DNA of 56,378 nt, taken from assembly GCA_004352715.1 (NCBI GenBank), contig SCFE01000013.1, positions 52,337-108,714 on the forward strand. Reading direction: 5' to 3'. The DNA is from Hofstenia miamia (taxonomy: Eukaryota > Xenacoelomorpha > Acoela). Below the pieces are notes generated by a model, which made no database searches, had not been told where the DNA came from, and saw only the letters and a list, made by a program, of their open reading frames with translations. Each line of letters starts with the position of its first letter. The stretch's first letter is position 1. A program made the position numbers and the translations under genes. Positions 21,521 to 32,676 of this stretch are shown in pieces.

Positions 21521-21856
21521 AACAATCTCGCGCTCTGTGTGAACACTCTCGTATCAATTCATTGGTAGAAATCTATGGCAAGCGCTAGGTCGCTTTCTGT
21601 GTGAATGCAACTATCTTAAAACATGTCGTAAAAATACACGCCGTCTGTGGGAACCCTACTAGCTTAAAATATGTGATATATTTACACGCGCGATATCGCA
21701 ATCTCTCTCTGTGAACACCCCCCCTTATTTCCCATTGATTAAAGCTCAAGCTAGGCTTTATCGCTCGCTTTCTATGTGAATGCTACTATCTTCAAAAATG
21801 TGTTTAAAATACAAGCGCTAAATCGCAAGCTTTCTGTGTGAACGTGAACGCACCCT
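21521..21856 (-). repeat. Inverted-orientation array of the 4388-type units
   Basis: At least five degenerate copies of ctttctgtgtgaa / ctctgtgtgaacac, one of them near 21590. On the minus strand these read gttcacacagaaagcg. They are separated by blocks such as aaaacatgt-gtaaaaataca. The outer end, gtgaacgcaccct, mirrors the gggtgcattcac that opens the array at 4388. Flanking 8-mers of the two arrays do not match, so they need not belong to one element. Confidence 0.75.
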
Positions 21857-23570
21857 ACTGTCTACTCGCATCCGTTTTGCTCATTCATTCTTGTATTTTA
21901 ACAGTCTTATTATATTAGTTTGCTTTTCTATGTTAGCAGTCTATTTTTATCTGTAAAATAATTTACACCAGTAATGCAAGTTCTCAATCATGTTAGGTAG
22001 TTTCCTAAATAAGAGAATTCCCAGAAGATGAAAAAAGCATAAAGAAACATGATTAAAATTCAAAACAAGCTATTAAATTTCTACCTAAAATTTTTTATTT
22101 CGATGGTCGGGTTAGTAGCTTTTGGCCTATTAAAACTAGAGAATGACATCGAGCACCCGATTCCCGGTTTCGGGTCGGGTCGGGTCCGGTACTCCCAACA
22201 AAGACTAGATTGTTTGATCAAGAAACTACTGATGTTAATCACCACTTGATTTGCAAAATATTCAAGATGTTAAACAACTAAGACATTAAGTACTATCAAT
22301 CATTTGATGTACTTATCTTATAACAAAATGACTGATGTTCATCACTATTTGATTGAAAAGAGATCCCAGATGTTAAACAACCAATAAGTCAATATCTGTT
22401 TCCACACTAATTACAATCCTGTCATGAATGAATTATATGCCATTGTGACACCGGGAGCAAGGTCTACATACTATTTATGTACACCTTGCATAGGAGCATA
22501 TTATAAACAATTATTGACTTGGAACTTCAAAAATTTGTAACAAAAACCGAAGTGAGCTTATATTTGATTGGCTATAAGCACTGCACACATAAACATACGA
22601 GTTTGCAAAAATGGACTAATCGTACTGTGATGATGAAACTTCGACATAAATTGAAAAATTTTTAAGAAAAAAAATTATAGCTATATGCATTATTACAAAA
22701 ACAACATTGTTTCAACAGAATTAAATGCATTATTTATAGCAATTGATGAAAAACTTACGATAACTATGTTTGATGAAAGCCTCATTTAGTATTCCAGTAT
22801 CCTTTCAAAGGTCACTCATTTATGATATTAATAGAAGAAAACAGCAAATTTAAACTTTAAAAACAGTGATAATAACATTGCAGTTTAACGTTAATATCAA
22901 TATGCAGTGTGCACTCTGCGTTGCAGAAAGATAGAATGAATGAATGAATGAAGCCCTCTAGCGGTAGAAAGATTGAATAAATATTTAGAAATTGTGTTAT
23001 TGAGCGTTTAATTACATCATAATAATTCCCAACAAAATAATTGTCCAATCAATCAAGAATAAAATCCGTTTTATTTATACGACGCCATTTTCAAAGTCTA
23101 ATTCAAACGTGACAATATAATAATTTCATTATAGATTTGCGAGTTTTTTACAAAATTGATTTAATTTTGATTTGGAAATTCTAAAAGTTGCTATGTATAC
23201 ATATAGTGAAGAATATATAGGGGACTTGATGGGGGAACACCCCCCCCCCGGAATATTGAAAATCCTCCCTTTCAAAAATTCTATTGAATCAATACATAAA
23301 TATATACATGTATAACAGTGTAGCCATGAGCGCCTAAAAAACCAGCACAAGCTGAATTTCCAATTGTAACAAAACTTTGGAATAAAAAATAATATATGCA
23401 ATAATATATTAAATTAATTTAATATTCCATTTGTTTTTAACAATTTTAATTTAGTACTAGATTATTTCTATTACAATATAAATGAAGCAACAACAGTGAG
23501 AATAAACAAAAACCTAAATTAACAAAAGAGTTTGAATACGATTTTAGTTTTATGAAAAAAATCTTTTATT
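21857..23570. other. Non-genic DNA
   Basis: Contains a GC-rich cgggtcgggtcgg block (about 22168-22190) resembling the island at the window start, a tgaatgaatgaatgaa run (about 22935) and a poly-C run near 23240. Open frames are short and without motifs. Confidence 0.45.
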
Positions 23571-23581
23571 TGCTTATTAGT

Positions 23582-23950
23582 TGGCGTGAATGAAATTCTG
23601 AATGCCATTTCAAGTTTAAGTAAGCGCCTCCAGAGATTAAAACATTGTTCAGCTAATTTACAAGTGATGGTTCAATCGGAAACTGAACACAATTTAGACA
23701 TTTGTAGCAGTGAAAAACAAATTTCATCCACACGCGATGTCACATCCATTGAAGATGATAATTGTGATGACTCAGTTACAGCAAAAAAAGAATGCCTCGA
23801 TCATGTCGTCATATTAATTTTTTTGGTGATGCTAATGCTATGGAAAAAATTATTGAATTGGCAAAGCTATCTCCAATATAGAACAAGTTGAAATTGAAGT
23901 TAAGAGCTTTCGCTTTTATGCCATTAAAAATGCGATCCAATTCCTTTGAT
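23582..23950 (+). other. Candidate exon or pseudo-exon, unrecognised
   Basis: A pyrimidine-rich tract ending cttattag precedes a plus-strand frame with EILNAISSLSKRLQRLKHCS, then a serine- and acid-rich part (ICSSEKQISSTRDVTS). It looks like a coiled-coil start with a polar linker. A second frame nearby gives NFFGDANAMEKIIELAKLSP, so at least one frameshift would be needed for a longer protein. No family is recognised. A MITE-like repeat begins immediately after it. Confidence 0.3.
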
Positions 23951-23955
23951 GTCCC

Positions 23956-24772
23956 CCCAGATAACAATTTTGGTTGTTTTTACGATGTTTATGGTTGTTT
24001 CATACTTTTGGTTGTTGCAGCAACCACTAACATCATAATAACAACTATTAATACTAATTTGAGCAACTAAAAATGTGATAATTTAAGATTCAAGCAGATG
24101 CTTGCAAATAGAACTCACTTCATCATTTTGATTACTAGATCATTTTTATATAAAGAACGGAATTGCAAAAAGCTTTTTTGAAATATTAAATTTGTTAAAA
24201 ATGATAATATACTTGGTAAGCGAATTTTCAAAATAATTTATTCATGAATATTTGGACACCTTCAAATTATCTGTCAGATAAAAAAGTTACATTTGAGCAG
24301 AAGAGATTCTTTACGATTTAAAAAAGTATTATTTCAACATTATACTTAACTTTAAAAGTTTAAATTTTTGTTAAATTTGGCAGATTTTTATGCTTATTGT
24401 TATAATTCAAAATCAAGGCATTCATTCAAAATTTCAGCAAATGTTGTATTTAATGTATTAATTGTATTACTGTTCTGCCCTTTGTTGGGCTTGTGTTAGT
24501 TTAAACAGCAATGTTTGAACTGATTATCAATATAAATTTGATGTATTGCATAAAAAAATATTGGTAGAACAATCATGGGAACATAAAATAACGTTGTTAC
24601 AACCTAAAAATAGTGCTTTTTTATTCAGAAAAAACAGCCAAAAAGCAACCTAATGTGAAGTTGTTGGAACAACGTTGTTTAGACCAGTCAAAAGGGTACC
24701 ATTTCAAAGTTAAAACAACCATAAAAAACAACTAAAAAACAACGTTGTTTAGACCAAAATGTGTTTTCTGGG
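23956..24772. mobile_element. MITE-like element with aacaacc-rich ends
   Basis: The left end, CCCAGATAACAATTTTGGTT, and the inward reading of the right end, CCCAGAAAACACATTTTGGT, form an imperfect inverted pair. Both subterminal regions carry many gttgttt/aacaacc motifs and an aacaacgttgtt palindrome. No target duplication was identified, so the boundaries and superfamily are uncertain. Confidence 0.5.
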
Positions 24773-25019
24773 CCAGTAAATGTATTTTTTAATTCAGCCA
24801 CATTTAAGAGCGCGATTAGGCCTAAGTTCAGAAACATATTATATTTAATTATTGTTGCCATTGAAGGACAGGTGGAACTATTTTCAGCAGACATTATTGA
24901 CATCATGAAGAATTGGTCATCTGCGAAGAAAAGACAAATACCTTGTTTTAGTCATTTTACTGTGTTCATATATTGACATGAATTTTTCAAAGATTTATAT
25001 CTGTATACTGAATACTAAT

Positions 25020-25083
25020 TTATATATATATGTATTTATATATATATATATATCTTTAATATATATATATATATATATATATA
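25020..25083. repeat. (TA)n microsatellite ending at an N
   Basis: Interrupted TA tract followed by a single N at 25084, probably a join made by the assembler. The stretch 25085-25860 has no recognised feature. Confidence 0.9.
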
Positions 25084-25879
25084 NGAAGAAAGTACTATCC
25101 TAAATTTATTTATCTTTGGCTAAAAATGCCAGGATTGTCACGAGTCAAAAAATATACACCTGCCACCCGCTGCTCCCACAGGAATTTTCTGGGGATTCTT
25201 GCTGCAAATCCTAACCCCACCCAGAAAGGATTTCAGACCAGTTTTATCCAGGGCCAAAATAACGTTTTATGACATAAAAAATTGCATTATTTTTTGAGAA
25301 ATTTATTGTTGAGGACCGGCAAATGAAGATATTAACAAAAAATTGGGTGTGAACTTCGATTTCTAACAAAAAACCCTATTTTGCGTAAAAGCACACATGC
25401 AAGCAGAAATCTACCAACATGTACACCAATCAAATTGCGAAGTTTTACAATAGTTACTCAGCATCAAAATTTAAAAATAGATGAAATTTCATCATTTTAA
25501 ACTGAAACAATTAAAGTATAACTCTTCTCCTAATGGACAGTCACATCAAAAATGAACTTTGCTTATTTTAGAATAACAGATATTTTTAAAACACTACAGA
25601 AAAAATTTTAAACCTAGCAAAGCAACGCTAAGTTGCAAAGCGTGTTGTCCAAATAGACATGCATTTTATACTCTTTTATTAGAGGTAGGCCTATGCGAAG
25701 CACAAGTAAATATTCAGTGCTGGCATAAGTATCCGTGCACCAAACGTGACAAATTATTTTGGTAGGGCTGAAATTTACAACTGATTTTTTGCAATGGAAT
25801 ATATTTTAGCATTGTAAGTTAATACAGTTTTACTTAACAAATTATTAACGATTATTGATTGTATTTTAAACGAAGATGA

Positions 25880-26560
25880 GAAATAGTTTAGCAGTTGGTT
25901 TCATTCTTATGGATGGCAACAAAGAGTTATCGCAATAAAAGCTCAAAAACCTTTCGTTTTGCCTATGAATGTAGGAATTCCTCAAGGAGGACCAGCTTTT
26001 CCTATTCTATTTGTTAATTATGCAAATAGTATTTATCTAAACACGCAACAGCCTTATACAAAAGAATATGGAAAACACAGTATTATTTGATATTCTGAGG
26101 ATACCTAAAAATTTCTGCAATTAAGGCTTTTATGACATGCACTGATTTTAGTGTTGCTCAGGTTAATATCAATGATTTAGAAGATCAGTTCAAAAATTTA
26201 AACTTAATTGCCAATGGGGAAAAATCAAAGGCCATAATTTTCTTTAATATCAAAATTCGAGATGAAGCCTTAATCAAATAGGGTATTGCTAGTAACTAAA
26301 CTCTTAATGTCACAGTTATTTAAACGGACACTTCTTGCCTCTATTTAGGAGAAATTGTCGATTATAAACTCAACTTTAGTAAACAGCATATTTTAAATGA
26401 TTTATTCATAATACAAATATCTTAGAGTCTGCAGCCAAATTTTTCAATTCTGATAGCTGCTTGTATATTTTTAAAACATAAATTTCACCTTCAATTACCT
26501 ATGCTCACCTCCGTGGATACATCATCTAAATCTCAAAAGTAAAAAAAAATGAAAAAAACT
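25880..26560 (+). pseudogene. LINE reverse transcriptase remnant
   Basis: Non-LTR retrotransposon reverse transcriptase copies element RNA at a nicked target. Translation across frames gives VLPMNVGIPQGGPAFPILF, matching the G-x-PQG-x-x-x-x-P-x-L-F motif. It is followed downstream by DLEDQFKNLNLI, NGEKSKAIIFF and YLGEIVDYKLNFSKHI, matching the post-catalytic W/N-x-x-K-T-K region and the FLG-x-x-x-D-x-x-L-x-F block. The YADD box itself was not found; its expected position is degraded. Several stops and indels make this an old fragment. The clade was not determined. Confidence 0.75.
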
Positions 26561-27182
26561 ATCAACTATGCACCAATAAATTTAAATATATCAAAAGCTT
26601 TAGTAGTGGAATCTGCCACCAAAACATTGACAGAAGATTTCTTTAGGCAAATGAATAAAATACCTCAAAATAAAAATCATCCGCTCTTTAATGCAAATAG
26701 CAACAAAGAAATTAATTGTATCAATATTCTGCACAACAATGAAAATTCCTCACTTATAACACCTTGCCTAATCCATTGTTCTAACAGTTCATATTTTTTT
26801 GCATATTTTTGAAATTCTTCCTTTTGATCATTTATTCGATAAAGGAATTAAAGCAATGATTTTCATTATTAAAAAAATTTGAACTACCGTAAAAATTTTT
26901 CCTTCACAATTTAGTTTTCATCATTTTATTCTGTACTGTGAATTTGCTCCATAAAATTATTTTAATTAATATTCATGGTATGTAAATTATAACAAAAAAT
27001 TACTCTTGTGTGTAAATATTTTTATATGTACTATAATATTTAGACAGTTAGATACTCAAGGGGTACATTGTGGAATGTCCCCCCTAGTATGTTTTACAAA
27101 TAGATTTTGATTGGTAAAATGAAAAATTTTTGGTAAAAAATGTATAAAATGTCGTGAAATGCATTTTCAACCATAAATTTTG

Positions 27183-27184
<2 letters not shown>
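26561..27184. other. Non-genic DNA
   Basis: One open frame (26549-26812) without recognisable motifs follows the LINE remnant and may be its decayed 3' end. The remainder is AT-rich and featureless. Confidence 0.4.
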
Positions 27185-27231
<47 letters not shown>

Positions 27232-28926
27232 CATTCATTTATAAATTCTTTTCATTTCCACCCTAAGCTTTAGTTCAAATTCTATAAAACATTAACTTTT
27301 CATATACCTAAAAGCACTCATGAAAATAATTGTCAATTTCACTAATTTATTGTTTTTTCTCAATCTCATGATTGTATTTTTTTGGAAGGGCAATTTGCGA
27401 TGTTTTATTCACAAAACCTCCGTATTGAATCCAATTTTTTTGAATGAGTTCTTGTAATACTTTAATGTCGAAGAATGCAAAAATTCATTATTCTCAAGGA
27501 GCATGAAATCAACGGTGTGCCAAAAGAATACTTAGTTTCTTTACTTGCAACCGTTATTTACACTACTTGTTTTCTACCTTATATAATTATGAAATAATTG
27601 GAATTAATTTTAAGATTAAAATCATTGTATTGAAAAGACATACCACTACAAGTGTGTAATATCTATAATTTAGAAATCCTAAGCATGAACAAATTTAGCT
27701 GTTTACTCCTAAAGGTTGTCAATGCTACATTCTAAACATTGAATCCTTCTTTAAGAGAGTGAGTCAAATACAGGTTTGTTCAAGAGAATTAGGTTTGTAT
27801 TTAAACGTATGAATCCAAATTTAAGTGTATTCAATAGTCTTATGAAACTCCAAACTTGATGAAAAAGATTAAATTAAAATACGATTTCATCAGCAACATA
27901 CATCTACTTTACATGTGAATGCTTGTATTGCCAAAAAGGTCTACTCAAGAGAAGCATAGTCAAAGTTTTGAAATATTTAGTCACACTCTTAATCAACATC
28001 ATTCAGTTTAATGTGTTTGCAATAACTTTATTTTTGAAACCCATTAATTTTCTACAATGTGTTTGCTCAACGGACAATTTCATGGCATTTCAACATTGCC
28101 AATTACCCCTGTATCTATATGATTTTATCAGACATTCTGGTAGCGACCACAACTATTGAAGAACTTTAACAAATAAATGTGAATACTCTGAAATTTGTTG
28201 TTAAACAAAACAATGTTCTTTTACATATTTTCTGGTTGAAATCCCCATACTCTAAGCATATGCTAAAACTAACATTAATTCTCCCGAATAACAAAGAAAT
28301 TGACTTACGTACCAAAAGGAAATTAAGAAAGCAATGTTTAATAATAATTTACACAAACCAATTTTCAACACTTTGTGACGCTTTCATTTCAAAAGATATA
28401 TCTAATATCTGAAAAAGACAATATTTAGTCAAATGATTTATGACCAGTTGTTTTTGCTATGGGCTTTAGATCATTTTATTATTATTAGGTAAAGGAAAAA
28501 TTTTAAAATTTTCAACAAAAAAATGATTATTCATTGAAAAAGTTGAATATTCTCATCTACTCCACGTGCAAGAATAATGTTTATCATTTATATTGTCTTC
28601 AATCAGCTTAAGATAATGGTTTGAAAATGTGGACAAACGCTATTGCTTAGTAATGGATACAGTAGGGAGCTTCAGGTAAAATCCATATTATGAATTTCAT
28701 TATTAATATTATGCATGTATATACTTAGAAGCGAATTATTCTTTAATGTACTGCTTGATTTATGAACATTTTTTTCATATGTCGCTCTGAAGCATTTACC
28801 CTAACGTAGCGACAAAATACTGAAACTTTAGATAACCCTATTTCTAAAAATTCCGAGCAACCTAAAACTACTAAATAGCCAATGCATATACAACCAACTC
28901 TTACTACTAAACAAAATGTTGATTAT
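27185..28926. repeat. 1.7 kb duplicated segment, copy 1 (starts with an (AT)n tract)
   Basis: From 27231 to 28926 the sequence matches 28962-30657 at a constant offset of 1731 bases. The two short open frames at 27923-28159 and 28179-28412 are identical in both copies. I saw no mismatch in the stretches compared. The unit starts with an (AT)n tract. The short frames show no known domain and are probably chance. A diverged, inverted copy of the first ~650 bp lies at 45885-47190, so part of the unit is a dispersed repeat. Confidence 0.9.
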
Positions 28927-28927
28927 N

Positions 28928-28959
<32 letters not shown>

Positions 28960-30657
28960 TTTCATTCATTTATAAATTCTTTTCATTTCCACCCTAAGCT
29001 TTAGTTCAAATTCTATAAAACATTAACTTTTCATATACCTAAAAGCACTCATGAAAATAATTGTCAATTTCACTAATTTATTGTTTTTTCTCAATCTCAT
29101 GATTGTATTTTTTTGGAAGGGCAATTTGCGATGTTTTATTCACAAAACCTCCGTATTGAATCCAATTTTTTTGAATGAGTTCTTGTAATACTTTAATGTC
29201 GAAGAATGCAAAAATTCATTATTCTCAAGGAGCATGAAATCAACGGTGTGCCAAAAGAATACTTAGTTTCTTTACTTGCAACCGTTATTTACACTACTTG
29301 TTTTCTACCTTATATAATTATGAAATAATTGGAATTAATTTTAAGATTAAAATCATTGTATTGAAAAGACATACCACTACAAGTGTGTAATATCTATAAT
29401 TTAGAAATCCTAAGCATGAACAAATTTAGCTGTTTACTCCTAAAGGTTGTCAATGCTACATTCTAAACATTGAATCCTTCTTTAAGAGAGTGAGTCAAAT
29501 ACAGGTTTGTTCAAGAGAATTAGGTTTGTATTTAAACGTATGAATCCAAATTTAAGTGTATTCAATAGTCTTATGAAACTCCAAACTTGATGAAAAAGAT
29601 TAAATTAAAATACGATTTCATCAGCAACATACATCTACTTTACATGTGAATGCTTGTATTGCCAAAAAGGTCTACTCAAGAGAAGCATAGTCAAAGTTTT
29701 GAAATATTTAGTCACACTCTTAATCAACATCATTCAGTTTAATGTGTTTGCAATAACTTTATTTTTGAAACCCATTAATTTTCTACAATGTGTTTGCTCA
29801 ACGGACAATTTCATGGCATTTCAACATTGCCAATTACCCCTGTATCTATATGATTTTATCAGACATTCTGGTAGCGACCACAACTATTGAAGAACTTTAA
29901 CAAATAAATGTGAATACTCTGAAATTTGTTGTTAAACAAAACAATGTTCTTTTACATATTTTCTGGTTGAAATCCCCATACTCTAAGCATATGCTAAAAC
30001 TAACATTAATTCTCCCGAATAACAAAGAAATTGACTTACGTACCAAAAGGAAATTAAGAAAGCAATGTTTAATAATAATTTACACAAACCAATTTTCAAC
30101 ACTTTGTGACGCTTTCATTTCAAAAGATATATCTAATATCTGAAAAAGACAATATTTAGTCAAATGATTTATGACCAGTTGTTTTTGCTATGGGCTTTAG
30201 ATCATTTTATTATTATTAGGTAAAGGAAAAATTTTAAAATTTTCAACAAAAAAATGATTATTCATTGAAAAAGTTGAATATTCTCATCTACTCCACGTGC
30301 AAGAATAATGTTTATCATTTATATTGTCTTCAATCAGCTTAAGATAATGGTTTGAAAATGTGGACAAACGCTATTGCTTAGTAATGGATACAGTAGGGAG
30401 CTTCAGGTAAAATCCATATTATGAATTTCATTATTAATATTATGCATGTATATACTTAGAAGCGAATTATTCTTTAATGTACTGCTTGATTTATGAACAT
30501 TTTTTTCATATGTCGCTCTGAAGCATTTACCCTAACGTAGCGACAAAATACTGAAACTTTAGATAACCCTATTTCTAAAAATTCCGAGCAACCTAAAACT
30601 ACTAAATAGCCAATGCATATACAACCAACTCTTACTACTAAACAAAATGTTGATTAT
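28927..30657. repeat. 1.7 kb duplicated segment, copy 2
   Basis: Begins with a single N and an (AT)n tract, then repeats 27231-28926. At its end (after gttgattat) it continues into new sequence at 30658. Identity over 1.7 kb, with an N and a microsatellite at the junction, points to an assembly duplication, although a very recent tandem duplication is possible. Confidence 0.9.
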
Positions 30658-30878
30658 AATGAATACCATATTAACATTGTTTCTTTGCCTTTAGAAAATG
30701 AAATGCCGGCAACAGACAAACACCCCTCTGAAGAGCAAAGCAGTCAAAACCAAAAGTTTGTCTGATGAAGAAGACTTGCACAGGGGTGCATCTCAGGTCT
30801 TAGTTAGTATAAGTGTATCAGACTCGGATTCTGAGATGATCCCAGCTCCTGACGTCTTTCCTAGAGTAAGTGCACCAG

Positions 30879-32282
30879 CAGTGGCGTACCCAGGATTTTC
30901 TGATGGGGGGGGGACATCATTGTTATTTCCTAATGCGGAGCAAAGCCCCGCGAAAATTTTTGAAAATATTGAGAAAATACACCCTAAAAAATGCATTTCA
31001 CGATCCTAGATTTTAAATTTTTCAATTTTTTACNNNNNNNNNNNNNNNNNNNNNNNNNNNNNNNNNNNNNNNNNNNNNNNNNNNNNNNNNNNNNNNNNNN
31101 NNNNNNNNNNNNNNNNNNNNNNNNNNNNNNNNNNNNNNNNNNNNNNNNNNNNNNNNNNNNNNNNNNNNNNNNNNNNNNNNNNNNNNNNNNNNNNNNNNNN
31201 NNNNNNNNNNNNNNNNNNNNNNNNNNNNNNNNNNNNNNNNNNNNNNNNNNNNNNNNNNNNNNNNNNNNNNNNNNNNNNNNNNNNNNNNNNNNNNNNNNNN
31301 NNNNNNNNNNNNNNNNNNNNNNNNNNNNNNNNNNNNNNNNNNNNNNNNNNNNNNNNNNNNNNNNNNNNNNNNNNNNNNNNNNNNNNNNNNNNNNNNNNNN
31401 NNNNNNNNNNNNNNNNNNNNNNNNNNNNNNNNNNNNNNNNNNNNNNNNNNNNNNNNNNNNNNNNNNNNNNNNNNNNNNNNNNNNNNNNNNNNNNNNNNNN
31501 NNNNNNNNNNNNNNNNNNNNNNNNNNNNNNNNNNNNNNNNNNNNNNNNNNNNNNNNNNNNNNNNNNNNNNNNNNNNNNNNNNNNNNNNNNNNNNNNNNNN
31601 NNNNNNNNNNNNNNNNNNNNNNNNNNNNNNNNNNNNNNNNNNNNNNNNNNNNNNNNNNNNNNNNNNNNNNNNNNNNNNNNNNNNNNNNNNNNNNNNNNNN
31701 NNNNNNNNNNNNNNNNNNNNNNNNNNNNNNNNNNNNNNNNNNNNNNNNNNNNNNNNNNNNNNNNNNNNNNNNNNNNNNNNNNNNNNNNNNNNNNNNNNNN
31801 NNNNNNNNNNNNNNNNNNNNNNNNNNNNNNNNNNNNNNNNNNNNNNNNNNNNNNNNNNNNNNNNNNNNNNNNNNNNNNNNNNNNNNNNNNNNNNNNNNNN
31901 NNNNNNNNNNNNNNNNNNNNNNNNNNNNNNNNNNNNNNNNNNNNNNNNNNNNNNNNNNNNNNNNNNNNNNNNNNNNNNNNNNNNNNNNNNNNNNNNNNNN
32001 NNNNNNNNNNNNNNNNNNNNNNNNNNNNNNNNNAACCAGTGGCGTACCCAGGATTTTCTGATGGGAGGGGACATCATTGTTATTTCCTAATGCGGGGCAA
32101 AGCCCCGCGAAAATTTTTGAAAATATTGAGAAAATACACCCTAAAAAATGCATTTCACGATCCTAGATTTTAAATTTTTCAATTTTTTACGAAAATTTTT
32201 TTGATTTATCCAGTCTTAATTAAATTGTGAAACCTGACGGGGGGGGGACATTCCCCCATGTCCCCCCCTGGATACGTCACTG
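30879..32282. mobile_element. hAT-type element with perfect 8-bp target duplication, containing a gap
   Basis: Left end CAGTGGCGTACCCAGG; right end CCTGGATACGTCACTG, an imperfect inverted pair typical of hAT. The flanks are both TGCACCAG (30871-30878 and 32283-32290). The first ~155 bp of the element appear again at 32037, right after a 1000-N gap, with only a few differences. The real element is therefore probably about 250 bp (a MITE), and the gap and second start may be an assembly artefact. Alternatively, two nested copies exist. No transposase is visible. Confidence 0.88.
31034..32033. other. Assembly gap (1000 N)
   Basis: A default-length gap flanked by near-identical sequence on both sides (30879-31033 and 32037-32190). 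Confidence 0.99.
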
Positions 32283-32676
32283 TGCACCAGGTATGGATTC
32301 AGTAGCTAGCACTGATTTACCATCAACTTCTTCTGGCCCTAAGACATCCAAACGGGCGGGCGAAAAACAAAAACATTCACCTCTTCCCATCTCACATATA
32401 CTAGTCAAAAGGCATATCCTCGGTAACTTATCAACTGTCAGTTCAACAAGTTCTGTTTGCAGCAGCAAGCAATCTGCCAGCTACAAAAAACATCTCGAAA
32501 AAATGTCAATCTTTGAAGGAGAAATCCTACACCCCTACTTTATACCCACACAAAGAGTACAACACATTAGTGCAAACAATCCGTCAGAGGAAACAAAACG
32601 TCTCACATCGGAACTCCTAAGCAAAATTCACGATGGAAATGTTTTAATGACAGTATATAGTAGCAGACCAATTTAG

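Larger units (their letters stand above)
30698..32676 (+). pseudogene. Unrecognised serine-rich ORF split by an hAT insertion
   Basis: The frame at 30698 carries an acidic, serine-rich segment (SISVSDSDSEMIPAPDVFP) and is interrupted at 30879 by the hAT element. It resumes in the same frame immediately after the element, at the target duplication, with MDSVASTDLPSTSSGPKTSK. It continues through SSTSSVCSSKQSASYKKHLE and YFIPTQRVQHISANNPSEE to a stop at 32676. Before the insertion this was one ORF of roughly 190 codons. A good acceptor-like site (tttgcctttag) lies just before 30693. An alternative frame at the start reads ENEMPATDKHPSEEQSSQN. I do not recognise the family. Composition suggests a disordered, possibly nuclear or structural protein. 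It is followed on the same strand by the long degraded region 32677-35790. Confidence 0.5.

Noticed and set aside
23225-23345. Possible hAT MITE around the poly-C run (gggggaacaccccc) and gtgtagccatgagcgcc
   Set aside because: No inverted partner or target duplication could be matched.
24761-24976. Plus-strand ORF after the MITE-like element as a possible continuation of the 23.6 kb exon
   Set aside because: No frame continuity across the element and no motif; insufficient support.
25140-25260. GC-richer stretch with ccacccgctgctccc, considered as a tRNA-derived SINE
   Set aside because: No recognisable A or B box and no flanking duplication or tail.
27923-28412. Two short ORFs repeated at 29654-30143, possibly a conserved small-gene pair
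   Set aside because: Their identity is explained by the 1731-base duplication. There is no domain, and similarity to the 45.9 kb copy is at the DNA-repeat level, without sign of protein conservation.
30984-32153. Long open frames on both strands across the 31034-32033 gap
   Set aside because: They consist almost entirely of N, plus hAT MITE sequence translated in arbitrary frames.
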